From Monocercomonoides exilis (lineage: Eukaryota > Preaxostyla > Oxymonadida > Polymastigidae): 64,000 nucleotides of DNA. The notes under the pieces are model-generated. The model saw nothing but the letters and a program-made list of their open reading frames with translations. It made no database searches and was not told where the DNA came from. Numbering within the stretch: the stretch's first letter is position 1; each line of letters begins with the position of its first letter. A program made the translations under genes and the position numbers. This document shows, piece by piece, positions 45,463 to 56,986 of the stretch. The stretch spans positions 372,001-436,000 of the forward strand of contig LSRY02000052.1 of assembly GCA_001643675.2 (NCBI GenBank), in the 5' to 3' direction.

Positions 45463-46938
45463 TCAAATCCAATGAATCTTCTCTCGATTGTTTCTTTTTT
45501 CTTTTCGAAGAATGGAAGCACAGTTGATTTCTTTCATCTTTTGAATAGATTCATTTTCACAATATCTTTTTTTTTCATCTTCAATTTTCTTTTTCTTTGG
45601 AGAAAATCTACCAAACAGCTGCTCTTTATTCTCATTGTCATTCAATGATGCTTCCTTTTCAGGTGTTCCACTTATTCTTTCAAGAACCGGAGCAGCTTTG
45701 ACCGGCCAAACGCCCGTCTGCCTGAATGCATGCTTAATATTTGAAGGTGCGACCGCAGCAGAAAGAGCTTCTAGAAGAATATCGAAGATGGCTGAGCGAA
45801 ACGCTGCAGAAGAATGATCAGTTGGAGCTTTGAAGCTATTATTATATGTTTTCTTGAATCGTGCAAAAATTGAATTATTGCACGGTTGTAGAAGATGAGT
45901 TAAATTCTGTGGAAACTTTTTTATGATGATGTTTTTCTTTTTTACAACCATTTCAACAGCTTCACTGTTGTGAGAAGAATGGTTATCCATCAGGAACAAT
46001 GCAAATTTCATTCCTCCATCTTTCATCTTTTTTTCAATATTATCAAGCCAATAATCAAGCATAATTTTTTCGAAGATTTTTGAAGTGATCCATCCTGAAG
46101 ATGCGAAGATATAATTTATGTTGAACGATGAAAGCATACGAAATTCCACTGGAATTTTTTTCGCAGGCCAAAGAAGAAAAGATGACAAACATGAGCCATC
46201 TGCGTAGGCACATAAGCACAATGTTGTGTTCGAAGTCTTTTTCGGAGAAGGAGTCGAAGGAGGTTTCTGGTTTTGCAGACATACCACAAGTTTGCAAGAA
46301 TCCTCACCCAGATGAAGTGAAGTTTCATCAAAATTAAAGATACCTGATGGGACTATTTCTTTCTCATTCACAATCTGCGAAAGTTCATCAAACCACTTTC
46401 TGACGGAATCAGAAGATTGGGAAGATATTTTTGCAGTGTCCAATTGCCTTGAAACAGCTGACTTCAATATAGAACTTTTTTGAATAACATAGAATGCGGC
46501 AGTTAAACTTGGTATTTTTTTTCGCTTCTTCGTCTTTTGAGGATTTTTCCAAATGCTCCACAATCTAAAAATATTTAAAAAAATTAATTTTTATAATAAA
46601 AATTAAACATAAACCATTTTGTGCACGTCTTTAACTCTTATTGTTTTACCTTTTGAGAGATGAACAATAACTTGGTTTTCGATTTTTTCTATTAAATCTG
46701 GCGTAATTATCGGAGGTCTTCCGTTGACTCCCGCCTGCCTTTTCTGCTTCTCTGCCGCTATTCCTCTGTACCATGAGCCATTTGATATTGTGCCAGAATC
46801 AACAGCCACTTTTCTTGTTATTATATGATCCTTACGCAGTTCAAATATTTTTTGGGATGTTGTTTTTTACCTTCTGATTTCGGAAATTGCCAACTTTTTC
46901 CTTAGTTCTGGTAACGACAATTCTTTTGTAATAGCCAT
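45463..46938 (-). CDS. pogo-like DDE transposase, probably inactive
   Basis: Inferred exons (minus) are 46871-46938, 46615-46813 and 45463-46564. The first two join cleanly (57-bp intron) to give an N-terminal helix-turn-helix region with GVNGRPPIITPDLIEKIE, as in CENPB/pogo-type transposases. The last exon holds the DDE_1 domain: NFDETS with the first Asp, FALFLMDNHSSHNS with the second, and LLQPCNNSIFARFK where the third Asp (usual LQPLD) is Asn. The last splice does not keep frame: exon 2 ends in phase 0 but exon 3 has one extra base after the TTTAG at 46565-46569. An acceptor at CAAAAG (46534) would rescue the frame, at the cost of ten codons. The Asp-to-Asn change and this junction both suggest a dead copy. 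The element is non-autonomous unless intact copies exist elsewhere. Confidence 0.85.
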
Positions 46939-47264
46939 TAATATGGGTTTGATTTTTGATCAATTTTTTATGAAAGTGAGTATTAATTATGATTTTTAGT
47001 TTAGGCTTCTTAAAGGAATCATCAAAGTGTCAAAAAATTGTGAAAATGAAAAATATGACAATTGGAGAATGCTTAAGTTTTTTTCTTTTTGAGAAATAAA
47101 TATATTTCAAAATAGAATTTTTTTAACGATGTTTATTCAATAACAATGAAATGTGATTTGTTTTTTTTTTTGATTATGGATTTATGATAATATACAACGA
47201 GAAATAATGCAATTATTGAAAATGCTTTTTGACATGATAATCGTGAACTGTTTTTTCATGAAGT

Positions 47265-47302
47265 CCGGGTTTTTGAAAAATTCCCGGGTTTTTTAACGAT
47301 GG
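47265..47302 (-). repeat. Right terminal inverted repeat of the transposon
   Basis: 38 bp starting CCGGGTTTTTGAAAAATTCC and ending AACGATGG, the complement of the left end with one mismatch. It is followed by TA. Confidence 0.93.
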
Positions 47303-47311
47303 TAAAATTGA

Positions 47312-47501
47312 AATATGTGACGATATTTTTTTGCTTAATGAATTTTGTTCTATTCTGCACATTTAATTAATTTTGTAATTTTGTAATTTTTCCTATGTTT
47401 TTTTGACATGAGAATGAAAGATTTCTCATGATAAGGTTGTGGAAAAAGTTTGGAACTAATTGTTGTTTTTTTCATAAATGAAAGAATTATGCCCCATATC
47501 G
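47312..47501 (-). repeat. MITE-like dispersed repeat, inverted copy at 47.4 kb
   Basis: Read on the minus strand it starts GATATGGGGCATAATTCTTTC and contains TTAGTTCCAAACTTTTTCC, ACCTTATCATGAGAAATC, TTTCATTCTCATGTC and GAATAGAACAAAATTCATTAA-like blocks. It ends at ATATGTGACGATATT on the plus strand. It lies 9 bp from the right end of the transposon. Confidence 0.85.
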
Positions 47502-48927
47502 CAAGTTAATAATATTTTCACCATTTTCTTATGTTCAAACAAAATATTATTGTTAGTAGCAAATATGCAAGGAAGAGAAAATAATTAACAAAAAATATTT
47601 GACACGCAAAATGAAAAAGTTGATATTTTGTTTTTCGTGTTAAACTAATCATGCACAAATACATATATATGTGAACTGAAATATTTAATATTATTTTTAA
47701 AAAATTATGAAAATATTGTTTCCATTGCGAATATTTGAGTTTTAGAAAAAAAATGTGGGGTGTAAGAACTATTGAATAAATGAGTTCTCAAAGTTTTAAA
47801 ATAACCAAAAATATAAAAAAAAGAAAAGTTTAAAAACAACATCAACAAGAAAAATTATCAAATTCAAAAGCTCGTGGAAAGAAGAGCATGTCTTTGATCA
47901 TGTTCCAAAAAATAAAAATTTCTAGATCTTTTTAGAAAAATGGAGAAGATAATAAATATTCTCGAAAACATAGTTTCACAACATTCCCAAAGTGTTTGTT
48001 TATTTTTAATCATATTTTAATGCATATTCATTGTTCAAACACGAAAAAATTTTTTTGTGTACTAAAAAAAAGGTTCTAATAAAAATATCACTCTATTAAA
48101 ATTTTGTATAAAATGATCATCCGTCTTTTCAGCTTTCTCAGCTTCAGTATTTAATTAACAAAACTTCCTATTTCTTTTTTCTTCATGATTCAACTTACAA
48201 AGGGATATTTTCATTCTCTGCATTCATCAGTGCAAAATTTAAAAAATATTCTTTCTTTTTTTCATTTATTTTTTTTACTCTTTTGCACTTAAATTTTTAT
48301 CATTTTTTCAATTGCTTTTAAGATATTTCTATGTGTTGAGCTACAATAAAAATAATTAAAATAAAAAATTTAATCATTTCATTTCTATGCATGTTGTTTT
48401 TCTTCGTTAAATCTCCTGCATTGCATGTTTTTGTTCAGCCAAGCTCAGAGAAGATGAAATCGTTCACAAGAACTTAAACATGCAAAATTATGTTTATTTT
48501 TGATGTGCTTTATAACCTTCAATTGAAATAGTTTTGTTCACTTGTTTTATCCATTTATTGTCTTTTGCGATGAAATTAAAAACAGACAAATTTGGTCCAG
48601 TAAAGTTGAACTCAAAAATTTTTGCGCTTCATAAATTCTTGGTTTTAATTTTGGTGACAAAGACTATAAAGGATAATTTAGATTTTCTTCAATTGTGGTA
48701 TCATGAAGATAGCCAATGGATGAAATTTTTTTAATAAAACAAAAAGAATCATTTGACAAAAAATAAATGAGAAAAGACAACAATTAATTCAACCATTGTA
48801 AAACGTTAACGTAACAATATCACACATAATTCGAGTGCGACAATTTTTAATATTTGTTGATTAACATTCAAAATAAACAAATAAAGCAAAATCTATTACA
48901 CACATAAACCGCATGAATCATGCGTAA
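47502..48927. other. AT-rich intergenic region
   Basis: About 1.4 kb of AT-rich sequence with no gene found. A 66-codon frame at 48534-48734 has no features of interest. It includes the 3' flank of the minus-strand UVRAG-like gene. Confidence 0.5.
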
Positions 48928-51900
48928 CTAAAATCCGTGAACACAAAAAAATATCTCAAAAAGAGATTCTAGAAATTGCTGGTGTGCCGAAGGTGGGAGT
49001 CCAACAACAGAACGCAAATACTCCATGTCAAGCCACAATAAATACACAGCTGTTTGAAATTGATTCAGATCGTTGTCATTCGGTGCAACTGCTCCTGAAT
49101 GCGTGTCAATAAAAAGAGGAAAGATGATTCCGTTTGACAGCTGATTGCTGTGCGAATGCAAAAGATAAGAGAGGGGCAGTGCAGACAAAATAGTTTTGTT
49201 GTGCAAAGAATTCAAAGCACGGCTTTGAGGAGGTACATGAATCGAAATGGACTGCTGAGACAAAGGAAAAGTTAGGAAAGATGTTGGACGATACGCAAAA
49301 AAGTGATATTTCGTTGGATTTGAACGAGAGCAACGGCGAATGCAGTCAGAAACCGAAGACGCATCTAATTGTTTCTTCTGGGCATTTGAGTCCGTTTGCT
49401 CAAAATGTTCAGGATATTCATCGACTGAAATGGACAAACGAGGATTTGGAGGCGAAGGAGATTGAATTTTTTTCTTAGGAGGAAGAGGAGAGACAGACTT
49501 CGCCAACGAAATGGCATCTGCCAGAGACGACAGATCTGAAGGCGTTGTAGGGAAATATGGAGGCAGAAGAGACGAACAGAAGGAAGAGCTGCCAAGAGAA
49601 GGGCAAACGGCTGTTGGGATGTTGCGACGCGACGCAATTGGACGAGTTTTGAATGCGTTTGCATCAAATACTGGCTTATCTTTTGAGCAAGGTGGTTTTT
49701 CTGATGGATTAACAGGGGTGCATGACTGTGAATGTGATTGAGGCGACTTCTGCGAATGGATGGCAGGCTGACTGTTATTTAATGATGCATTGTTGATTGT
49801 ATCAATTGAATTTCTGGGCAGATTATTATTCGAAGGACTGTCTATGCATTCGCACTTGTTTCTGCAAATTTCTTTTGTTGTCACATTATTCTTAGACAAA
49901 TAAGAGGGAGCAGGAGAATTAGAAGGAGGAGAAGAGGAAGACAACGGACTCGTTGACTGAGGAGTGGAAGATACTGAGCGATTGAAAGAAGGCGAACGCT
50001 GTGCAAGTGCTCTGTCAGTATTTGCGAATGTCTTAATCGATCTCTCTGAAAATGAAGCATTCGAAGCGCGTCGGCGCTTTGTGTCGTTTTGGATGGGAGT
50101 GTCCAGTGGGCTCGTCTGATGAGCATTGGAAGAGTTTACTGCAGAGCGATCCTCAGATGACAGTACGGATGATGATACTGATGAGGACGAGGATGAGGAT
50201 GAGGAAGAGAGCGAGGGCGAGGGCAAGGCCAAAGATGGAGAGTGAGACGGAGATGGAAAAGGTGAAGAAGGTGTGAAAGAGAACGACTGGCGAAGAGGAA
50301 GTGCCAATTCTTGGAGGATGCCTCCTTGTCTGTTCTGAGGAACAGCACACTGCTTTAAATACTGCAAAGCTGGACTGATGCTCTTTGCAGTCGAGTGAAT
50401 GGGGTACAGATTTGCAGATGTTGCAACAGGAGAATTCTGTTTGGAGCTGTTTCGCTGCGAAGAACGAAGCGAATTTCTTTTCTTTTTCAAGCTGAGAACA
50501 GAAGTAAAGCACGACCCAAACAGCTTTAGCGAGGCCTGGATTGCAGAGCCAATGCTGATTGGTGCTTCATTGCTCACCTTTGGCGGTTTGGCTGTGATGC
50601 GGTCCATCGGCATTGATGTGTGCAAGTCAGCCAGCAGGATGCGTGCTGGAGGAGTGCTGCGGGAGCTTTTGTGTGGGCAGTACACAAAGGAGTCATTATG
50701 ATAACAGAAATCAGATGATTTGCTTGGAGAATGAGATGAAGAAGACGAGCTGTTTGAACGCAAAGAAGAGGAATTTTTGGGAAAAGAAGATGAAACAGAT
50801 GAAGATCCCCGTATGTTCAGCACAGTCGCACGAGTTATATGTTTTGCCAGTGAAGAAAAAATAGGGTTAAGAAGATGTGCATCAAAGCTATCGCTGCTGA
50901 GCTGCTGGCTTGGATGTGTTCCGAGATACTGCTTCCCTTGAATCACTAGCTCTCTGACAAGATCCAAATCTGTGCCTGAGCCAGCAAGTGCAAAAGATGC
51001 AGCGTCGTGTGAAAGATCAGCGATGGACGAATGTAGCAGAAAGAGCTTCCCCCACTCCTCTTTGGCTCTCCATCCACCGTTCATCACAAATGAGCGGGAA
51101 AGAGCAGGAAACACAGGGTGAGGCAGAGGGGAGCGTAGATAGACAGACAAGAGATGCAGAAGGTGTGCAACTACTCCAAGCACGGTGGAGATCTTCTCAA
51201 AGGACGAGAAAGAAAGAGGGGGCAGAAGCTTCACATAGTCCACAATGGCCTTGCAGCCTTGAAATGCAGGGCTGGAAATAGGAGACGGAGATTGCTTGGG
51301 AATTGCTCCTGACGTTCGTTCAGGTTGGAAGGCAGCACATGTCTCAGGCTGAGGATGAGCAGAGGCAGAAATAGGATGAAGATGAAGGGGAGTGAAAGTA
51401 CTGAGAGAGTGGGAACAAGAAGATAAGGCAGGGAATAAGTTGTTTGCTGCGTTTTGATCTGCAGTACGAGATGATATTGTCGAAGACGAAATGACTTCAG
51501 TATCGCGTATTCCATTCATTCCAGGTGATGGGGCTAGAGTTGGACAAAAAATACGATGGACGTCTTGATAATTCGGTGCATATTCAAAATAATTGCTGAC
51601 CTTCTGCTTGTTTCGGTTGATAATGCAATCAGACTCCTTTGAGGAGAGAGCATTTGATCTTTTTACATGAACACGATGCTTCCAATTTTTTAAGCAATGT
51701 TTTGATTTCAAATCGATTATTTCATCTGAGTGCCTAATGTCAGTTTGTTCTGTGCATTCATTTGTTTCTGAGTGAAAATGCTGATCAAATGAATTTCTTT
51801 CAAAAACTGGATCTGTCGATGAGTATTTATTCTGCATGATGCTTTCGTTTTGTGCTCCAATGGAATAAATCGGTTCGAGCACAGTCACTCCCTTTTGATT

Positions 51901-54900
51901 CTTCTCATAGAAGCATCCAACTTTTGTGTAGTCTGATGTGCTTATATGATTTGTCCAGCAAGGAAATTCACACGTGTCGATGTCAAACGAATCAAAACGA
52001 GCAGGAAACGAAAGGCCTGCGATGAAAAACAGCGGGCTCAGCTCCTGAGAATGCGGACTGCGGTATGTTATCTTCGTTTTTGGGTGTTTGTGTGATGATG
52101 AGAAAGCACAACTTTTGAAAAGGGGTGTTCCACGTTGAGTCAGCTGAGGAGAAAACTGCAAAGTGTTGCTGATGCTGCTGTAGAGAGAAGCAGCAGATCT
52201 GTCGAGCATATTTCCATCGCTGTTGTGATGTGCCATTTTCGCTGCAGGAGACCGTTTCTCGTCTTGCTGCATTGAAACCAATTCAAGAAGCGCTTGTATG
52301 TTTTGCGGGTTGTTTGGTGCGTTGTTATTAAATTTCTGGATGAATGAAAAAAATTGATCATTTGGCTTGTACCTATACAAATTATTGAGCGCTGAAGTGG
52401 ACAGATGCTTTTTTTGATTGATGGCTTGAGCATTGCTGGTGTATTTTGGACTTGTTCCATTTGTTTTTTGTGAGGAAAGCTTATCCAAATATCTTTTGCG
52501 TGAAATCTGATTAACTCTTGAAGAAGAAGACGAAGAAGAAGAAAGAAGTTTTGTTGGATGGAATGAGCATGTTGCTGACTGCATCGGCAATTCTGCTGTT
52601 GATGCAGCTGTTTGAATAGAATCTTTCAACTGGCTGTTTGAAGTCAGCATTCCATTGCAATGTGCATTTGATACTAAATTTGGCGAGGTTGAAGAAGCAT
52701 CGGCAGTTGAGTGATAATGTGAAAAATCCCGCGAATCAGCAGAGGTGCAAGAGTCCTTCATCTTTGAGGGATATTCTGGTTTCACGAACAAAGAAGGCAT
52801 TGCAGAAGGAGGCGAATTGGAGGTACTGAAAGCAGATGTCTGAAATTGGGAAGGCGGGAAAAGGTGGGAATGGTTTGCAGGAGAAGCAAAGACTTCAGAA
52901 TGAACAGCGTCTGCGAGAAGAGAAGCAGCCACGTTTGAGGGAGAAGATACACTCTGAATTGAAGTATTGTTTTTGCCTGGCAGTTTCTGTTGCTTGCCTT
53001 CCATTTGTAATGAGTCTGAAAGAGGAAGCGACACTTCAGACAGATCTCGTCTTTCGCAGTTGATCAACTGAGTGTCTGAATCCTGTGTCTCCACCTCGTC
53101 AAGCTCTTCTTCGCTGAAAATTGAAAGGCTTTTTACAGAAAATGCATGCAAATGACGAGAAGTCGAAGAAGCAGTAAAATCAGCTGTCTGGTTTTGCTTC
53201 GGATGTATTGGAACATTTGAAGCAAACTGAGAGTGATCAGCTGTTTGAGAGCTGATTGGTTTGCCTTCTTCTTCCATTGGATGCTCATTAGCAGATTCTG
53301 TGTCTTCATATTCCTCTTCCACTTCCTCGTATTCGTACTCATCTGGCAGCACGACGCTTTTCGGTGTTTGAGCACCGACACATTCCAAATTCGCATTTCT
53401 TTGTATTTCTTGATCAGATGTGTCTGCTTTGAAAGGCAATAAATCGTTCTGACTGTCTCCATTGCTTTTCCATTCGTCAGCAGTTGTGGCTGTTGGATCC
53501 TGTGTGTTCAAACTGAATGTGTCTTTTTCGCAGCAAAGCACTGTTGATTCAACTGCATCCAACATCAGCGCTTGCTTTATGAGATCTTCACGTGACAATT
53601 CGTCTTTGTGCATTTCAATTATACACCCAAGCTCTTCTTTTCCTCCTCCTCCTGCTGTCACTACTGCCGATGCTGTAACTGCAGCTGATACTGTCTTTGT
53701 AGCTATGCATTTCTGATTCTTCTTTGAATTTACATCTTCATTTTTCAGAGTTTTTAAATCACCAACTTTGTTCGATGCCTGTAGGGCTTCAGTCTTCCCT
53801 TTATTTTCATTGCTGTTTTGGCTGCTGTTTGCCTTCTCCTTCTGCACATCCAGCGCTAACAGCATTTCCATGCGGCGTCTTTTGGTAAGCGCATCCTTCC
53901 TCTTCTTCCACAGGAACATACACAGTCCGCCTGTTGCAACGACAAAAGTGTCTCTTTTCCTGTTGAACGGACGGGACGACTGGAACGGCTGGGCTTGAGA
54001 GAAAGTGCTGGGCAGACTCTTCAGCGCAGATGCAGAAGAAGAGCTGGGGCTGGGCTGTTTGGCGATTCTTAAGGGAAGAAAGGTCAAAGACGTATTTATG
54101 TTGGGCTCTGTTGTTGCAGCAGAGTTTTCTGAGTCGATGTTGTTCAGCGACGATTGAAGAGACGCAACTTCTGAAGAAGAATTGGAGTGTATGGAAGAAT
54201 GTGACTGCAAATGGCTGTCCTGAGTGAATGGGTTCATCTGCCCTTCGGACGGAGTGTGTGGATTGCTTGTTTGTGCAGCAGATCGAATGTTTGGAGGAGC
54301 AAATGTGTTTTGAGGTGGGTTGATGAGAGAGGTGGATGACGAATGAAGTGATGAATGAGAAGAATGTTGAATTATTGAAGATTTTGTTCTGTCAGATGAG
54401 GGACTTATTTCTGAAGAGCAAGGCTTATCTGGATTTATGGAAATGTCGTGTGAATCTTTACTGGCATTTATTGAATGAGGTCTTTTCTCTTTTTCGTTTT
54501 CCTCTTCTTTTTGTTGTTGTTCATTCTCCTCTTCCTCTTCCTCCTCCTCCTCCTCCTCCTCTTCTTCTTCTTCTTCTTCTTCCGCCTCCTCCATCTTGCA
54601 GAATCCGAAGGACGAATCTTTTTCTCTTTGCTTTTTCCGTTCTCTTTTAGCTTGCTTTGCTGCTTTTGGCCAAACATAGCCAATCTGAAAGATGCTCTGC
54701 AAATGGCACAAAATCCTGCCTTTTTCAGTGCGAAGAGTCGAAGCCAGCTTTTCGGCTTTGAGTCTTTTGCTGCTTAGAGCATAGTGCAAGTCCCTATTGT
54801 GAGAGGAAAATGACAGAAATGGTGAAAGTTGATAGAAGAAAGCACAGTTTGAGGAGCAAGAAGACAAAGACGATTCATTTGCTTGAGAAGACGATGAGTG

Positions 54901-56180
54901 CTGTGTTCTGAATGAGCTTGAAGCTGATAGCTGAAGCGAAGAAGAGGCTGAAGAAGATCTCGAATTCACGTGGGAGTCAGTCGAAAATATGTCAGGCGTG
55001 TTAAAAGCAGCAGTTCGCATAGCAGGCGTAGACAAATCTGAAGCCAATGAATGTAAAATTGGGGTGTCTGGATGTGTTTGCGCTTGCGTGGCTGAAGAGA
55101 TGACTGGCGAAGAAGAATAGACAAGATGAGAACTTGGAGAAGCATTTATGATGGGAGATTGAAGCGCACTAAACGGACAACTGACAGGGGATTCTATGTG
55201 AACTGAAGGAGAATGAAATATGAAAGAAGGTGTGCTTTGAATGGAATCCGAACTGTCCGAATGAAGTAAATAATCCATCGACGGTGAAGAAGAACTGCAG
55301 GACAGTTTCCTGTTTGCTGAAAAATAAGGAGGAGATGTATTCACTTGCGAAGATTCTTTCATTGGTGTTAATGAATGTCTGCTACATGTCGAGCCTAATT
55401 CAACGCATTCCCTTCTCCTATCAATGTCATTTCTTGGACAATGAGACATATTTGCAAGATAGTTAATTATTGAAGTCTCCAATGAATGAATATTCTTTCG
55501 AAGGCAATAAAAAAGTTGATCAATCGAGAATTGAGGAATATCAATTCCGTTTTGATGAGAAATTCCTTTTGAAATATAATCAATCTCTTCATATCGTACT
55601 TTGCTATATTTTTCGATTGCGATTACAGAAGAAATGTCCCAATTATCTTTGTCAAGAAGTTTCAAAATGCTAAAAAATTGACTTTCAGAACTTTTTTGAG
55701 ATGTTCCAAGCATTCCGCAAAATCCTAAACTTCTTGCTGATGTGCATTTAGCAAGGGAAACGTATCTCTCTGCAATTCTTTGAATATCTGAAAGCAAGAC
55801 GGTTTTCAACGATCTTAGTTCTTTTTTCTTCTTGTTCAATTTAAATTCCTTTTTACTGAGTTTGTCTCGCAATTCAGAATAAGAGAAGCGTTTTTCTTTG
55901 AGATTTGAAAGCAATGAAAGATAATGTTCACTTTCTGCTTTATTAATTTCGATAGAAGATAATAATGCATTCATTTGCAATGTTCGCGTTTCAACGGTAG
56001 CAGCAATTTGTTCAAAGGGAAGAATGAACTCCCCTTGCTGGAAATTCATCAAAATATTTGATGATTTCCCGTTGATAAAATGTGCCAATGATAATGTAGA
56101 AAAAACTAAAATGTAATGCTATTTTTGATCTCTAGAAATTTAAATAAAGATTTATGCAAACAACGAACATAACCATGCAT
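48928..56180 (-). CDS. UVRAG/VPS38-like subunit of the class III PI3-kinase complex, strongly expanded
   Basis: One exon (48928-56105) plus an inferred 7-nt first coding exon (56174-56180; 68-bp intron, donor GTTATG, acceptor TTTAG) gives 2,394 residues starting MHVFSTLSLAHF. Residues about 40-115 are coiled coil (SEHYLSLLSNLKEKRFSYSE and a KKKKELRSLK run). Near 1640 comes LGVVAHLLHLLSVYLRSPLP then HPVFPALSRSF. Near 2330 comes IIFPLFIDTHSG then NQFQTAVYLLWLDMEYL. This order (coiled coil; LGYVAHLV..LS.YL.VPLRYP....SRS; FPLY...F..GVFLLN.DIEQL) is that of UVRAG/Atg14-family proteins, which anchor Vps34-Beclin complexes in endosomal sorting and autophagy. Family members are usually 500-700 residues. 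Here Ser-rich and acidic low-complexity sequence, including a Glu run near 54530-54590, separates the blocks. The two blocks fit UVRAG better than ATG14. Confidence 0.75.
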
Positions 56181-56986
56181 AAAATAAACAAGTTAGCACG
56201 AAATTCATATTTTACGAAATTATTAATCAAACTGACAAATCAGTATTTCTACAAAGGTCTTTTTTTTAATCCGACTTTTTGACTGTGAACCTGAATATTT
56301 TTCACTAAAAGCATTTTTATTCAAATCTTTATCAAAAAAGATATTAATTGAACGATATCTTTAGTTTATTGGTGATAAATCAAGAAAAGCGTGAAAACAG
56401 CTGTTTTCATATTGTTTATGAATTGGAGTATTTTTTCCAATTTTGAATGATATTCTAACAATTTTGATTTTTTTTTGAAAAGAGATGGGACAAAATTTTA
56501 GCAATTATGAATAAAACAATGATTTATTCAAAACTTTTTCTGCAATCATTTAAAAAAAGTCTTTCATTCTCAGACATAACAATAAAGAAAATATTATAAA
56601 TTGAAACAAATATTTGAAAATATTGTGTGGAACATAATTCATTAACCAATGAAATTTGCGACATATTCATATAATCCAAATAAAAAGTGGGAGATAGATC
56701 AATAAATGGGATTTCTAAATGATGATGTATGCTTCTCTACACATCCGGGAGCCGATATTGCGCGCTTTGATACGCTTATGTACATTCATATTATACTTTT
56801 GTGTGATAAAACTTTTTTTATATATTTTGAACAAACACTTTGATAATTTTTTTGAAGATTTGTTCTTTTGATTTATTGCGTGAATTTTGCTTTATATTAC
56901 TTAATAAAAGCTAATGATTTGGGGACTGAAGATGCAATATCACTAGCAAGGTATTTTATTTTATATTTATATTTGAAATTGTGAAA
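56181..56986. other. Divergent intergenic region with a MITE copy
   Basis: The upstream flank of both the UVRAG-like and the membrane-protein genes. It contains the repeat at 56481-56668. A possible upstream coding exon for the membrane protein ends GCATCACTAGCAAG-like just before a GTATTT donor at 56951: its open frame would join in phase to residues from AGAGAAGCAAAA after the GAAAG at 57004-57008, but no start ATG was found for it. Confidence 0.45.
56481..56668 (+). repeat. MITE-like dispersed repeat, copy at 56.5 kb
   Basis: About 188 bp from GAGATGGGACAAAATTTTAGC to the complement of ATATGTCGCAAATTTC. Interior blocks match the other copies (CAAAACTTTTTCTGCAATCAT, AGTCTTTCATTCTCA, GTGGAACATAATTCATTAA). 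It is more diverged than the copies at 43.0 and 47.4 kb. Confidence 0.75.

Larger units (their letters stand above)
44799..47302. mobile_element. pogo/Tc1-type DNA transposon, ~2.5 kb
   Basis: 38-bp terminal inverted repeats (44799-44836 and 47265-47302) match at 37 of 38 positions. Both ends begin CCATCGTTAAAAAACCCG when read inward, and each is flanked by TA (44797-44798, 47303-47304), the target duplication expected of the Tc1/mariner/pogo superfamily. A DDE transposase gene lies between them on the minus strand. Near-identical ends suggest a fairly recent insertion, next to the 3' end of a pseudogene and 9 bp from a MITE copy. Confidence 0.9.

Noticed and set aside
45230-45648. Plus-strand Phe-rich frames at the 3' end of the transposase gene
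   Set aside because: They are antisense to the transposase C-terminus and its flank, with poly-Phe translations of a Lys/Glu-rich coding strand.
44799-47501. The MITE family as deletion derivatives of the adjacent pogo-like element
   Set aside because: Terminal sequences differ completely (CCATCGTTAAAAAACCCG versus ATATGGGRCAAAATT), so the two are not related by simple internal deletion.
48534-48734. 66-codon plus-strand frame
   Set aside because: No recognisable motif and embedded in AT-rich intergenic sequence.
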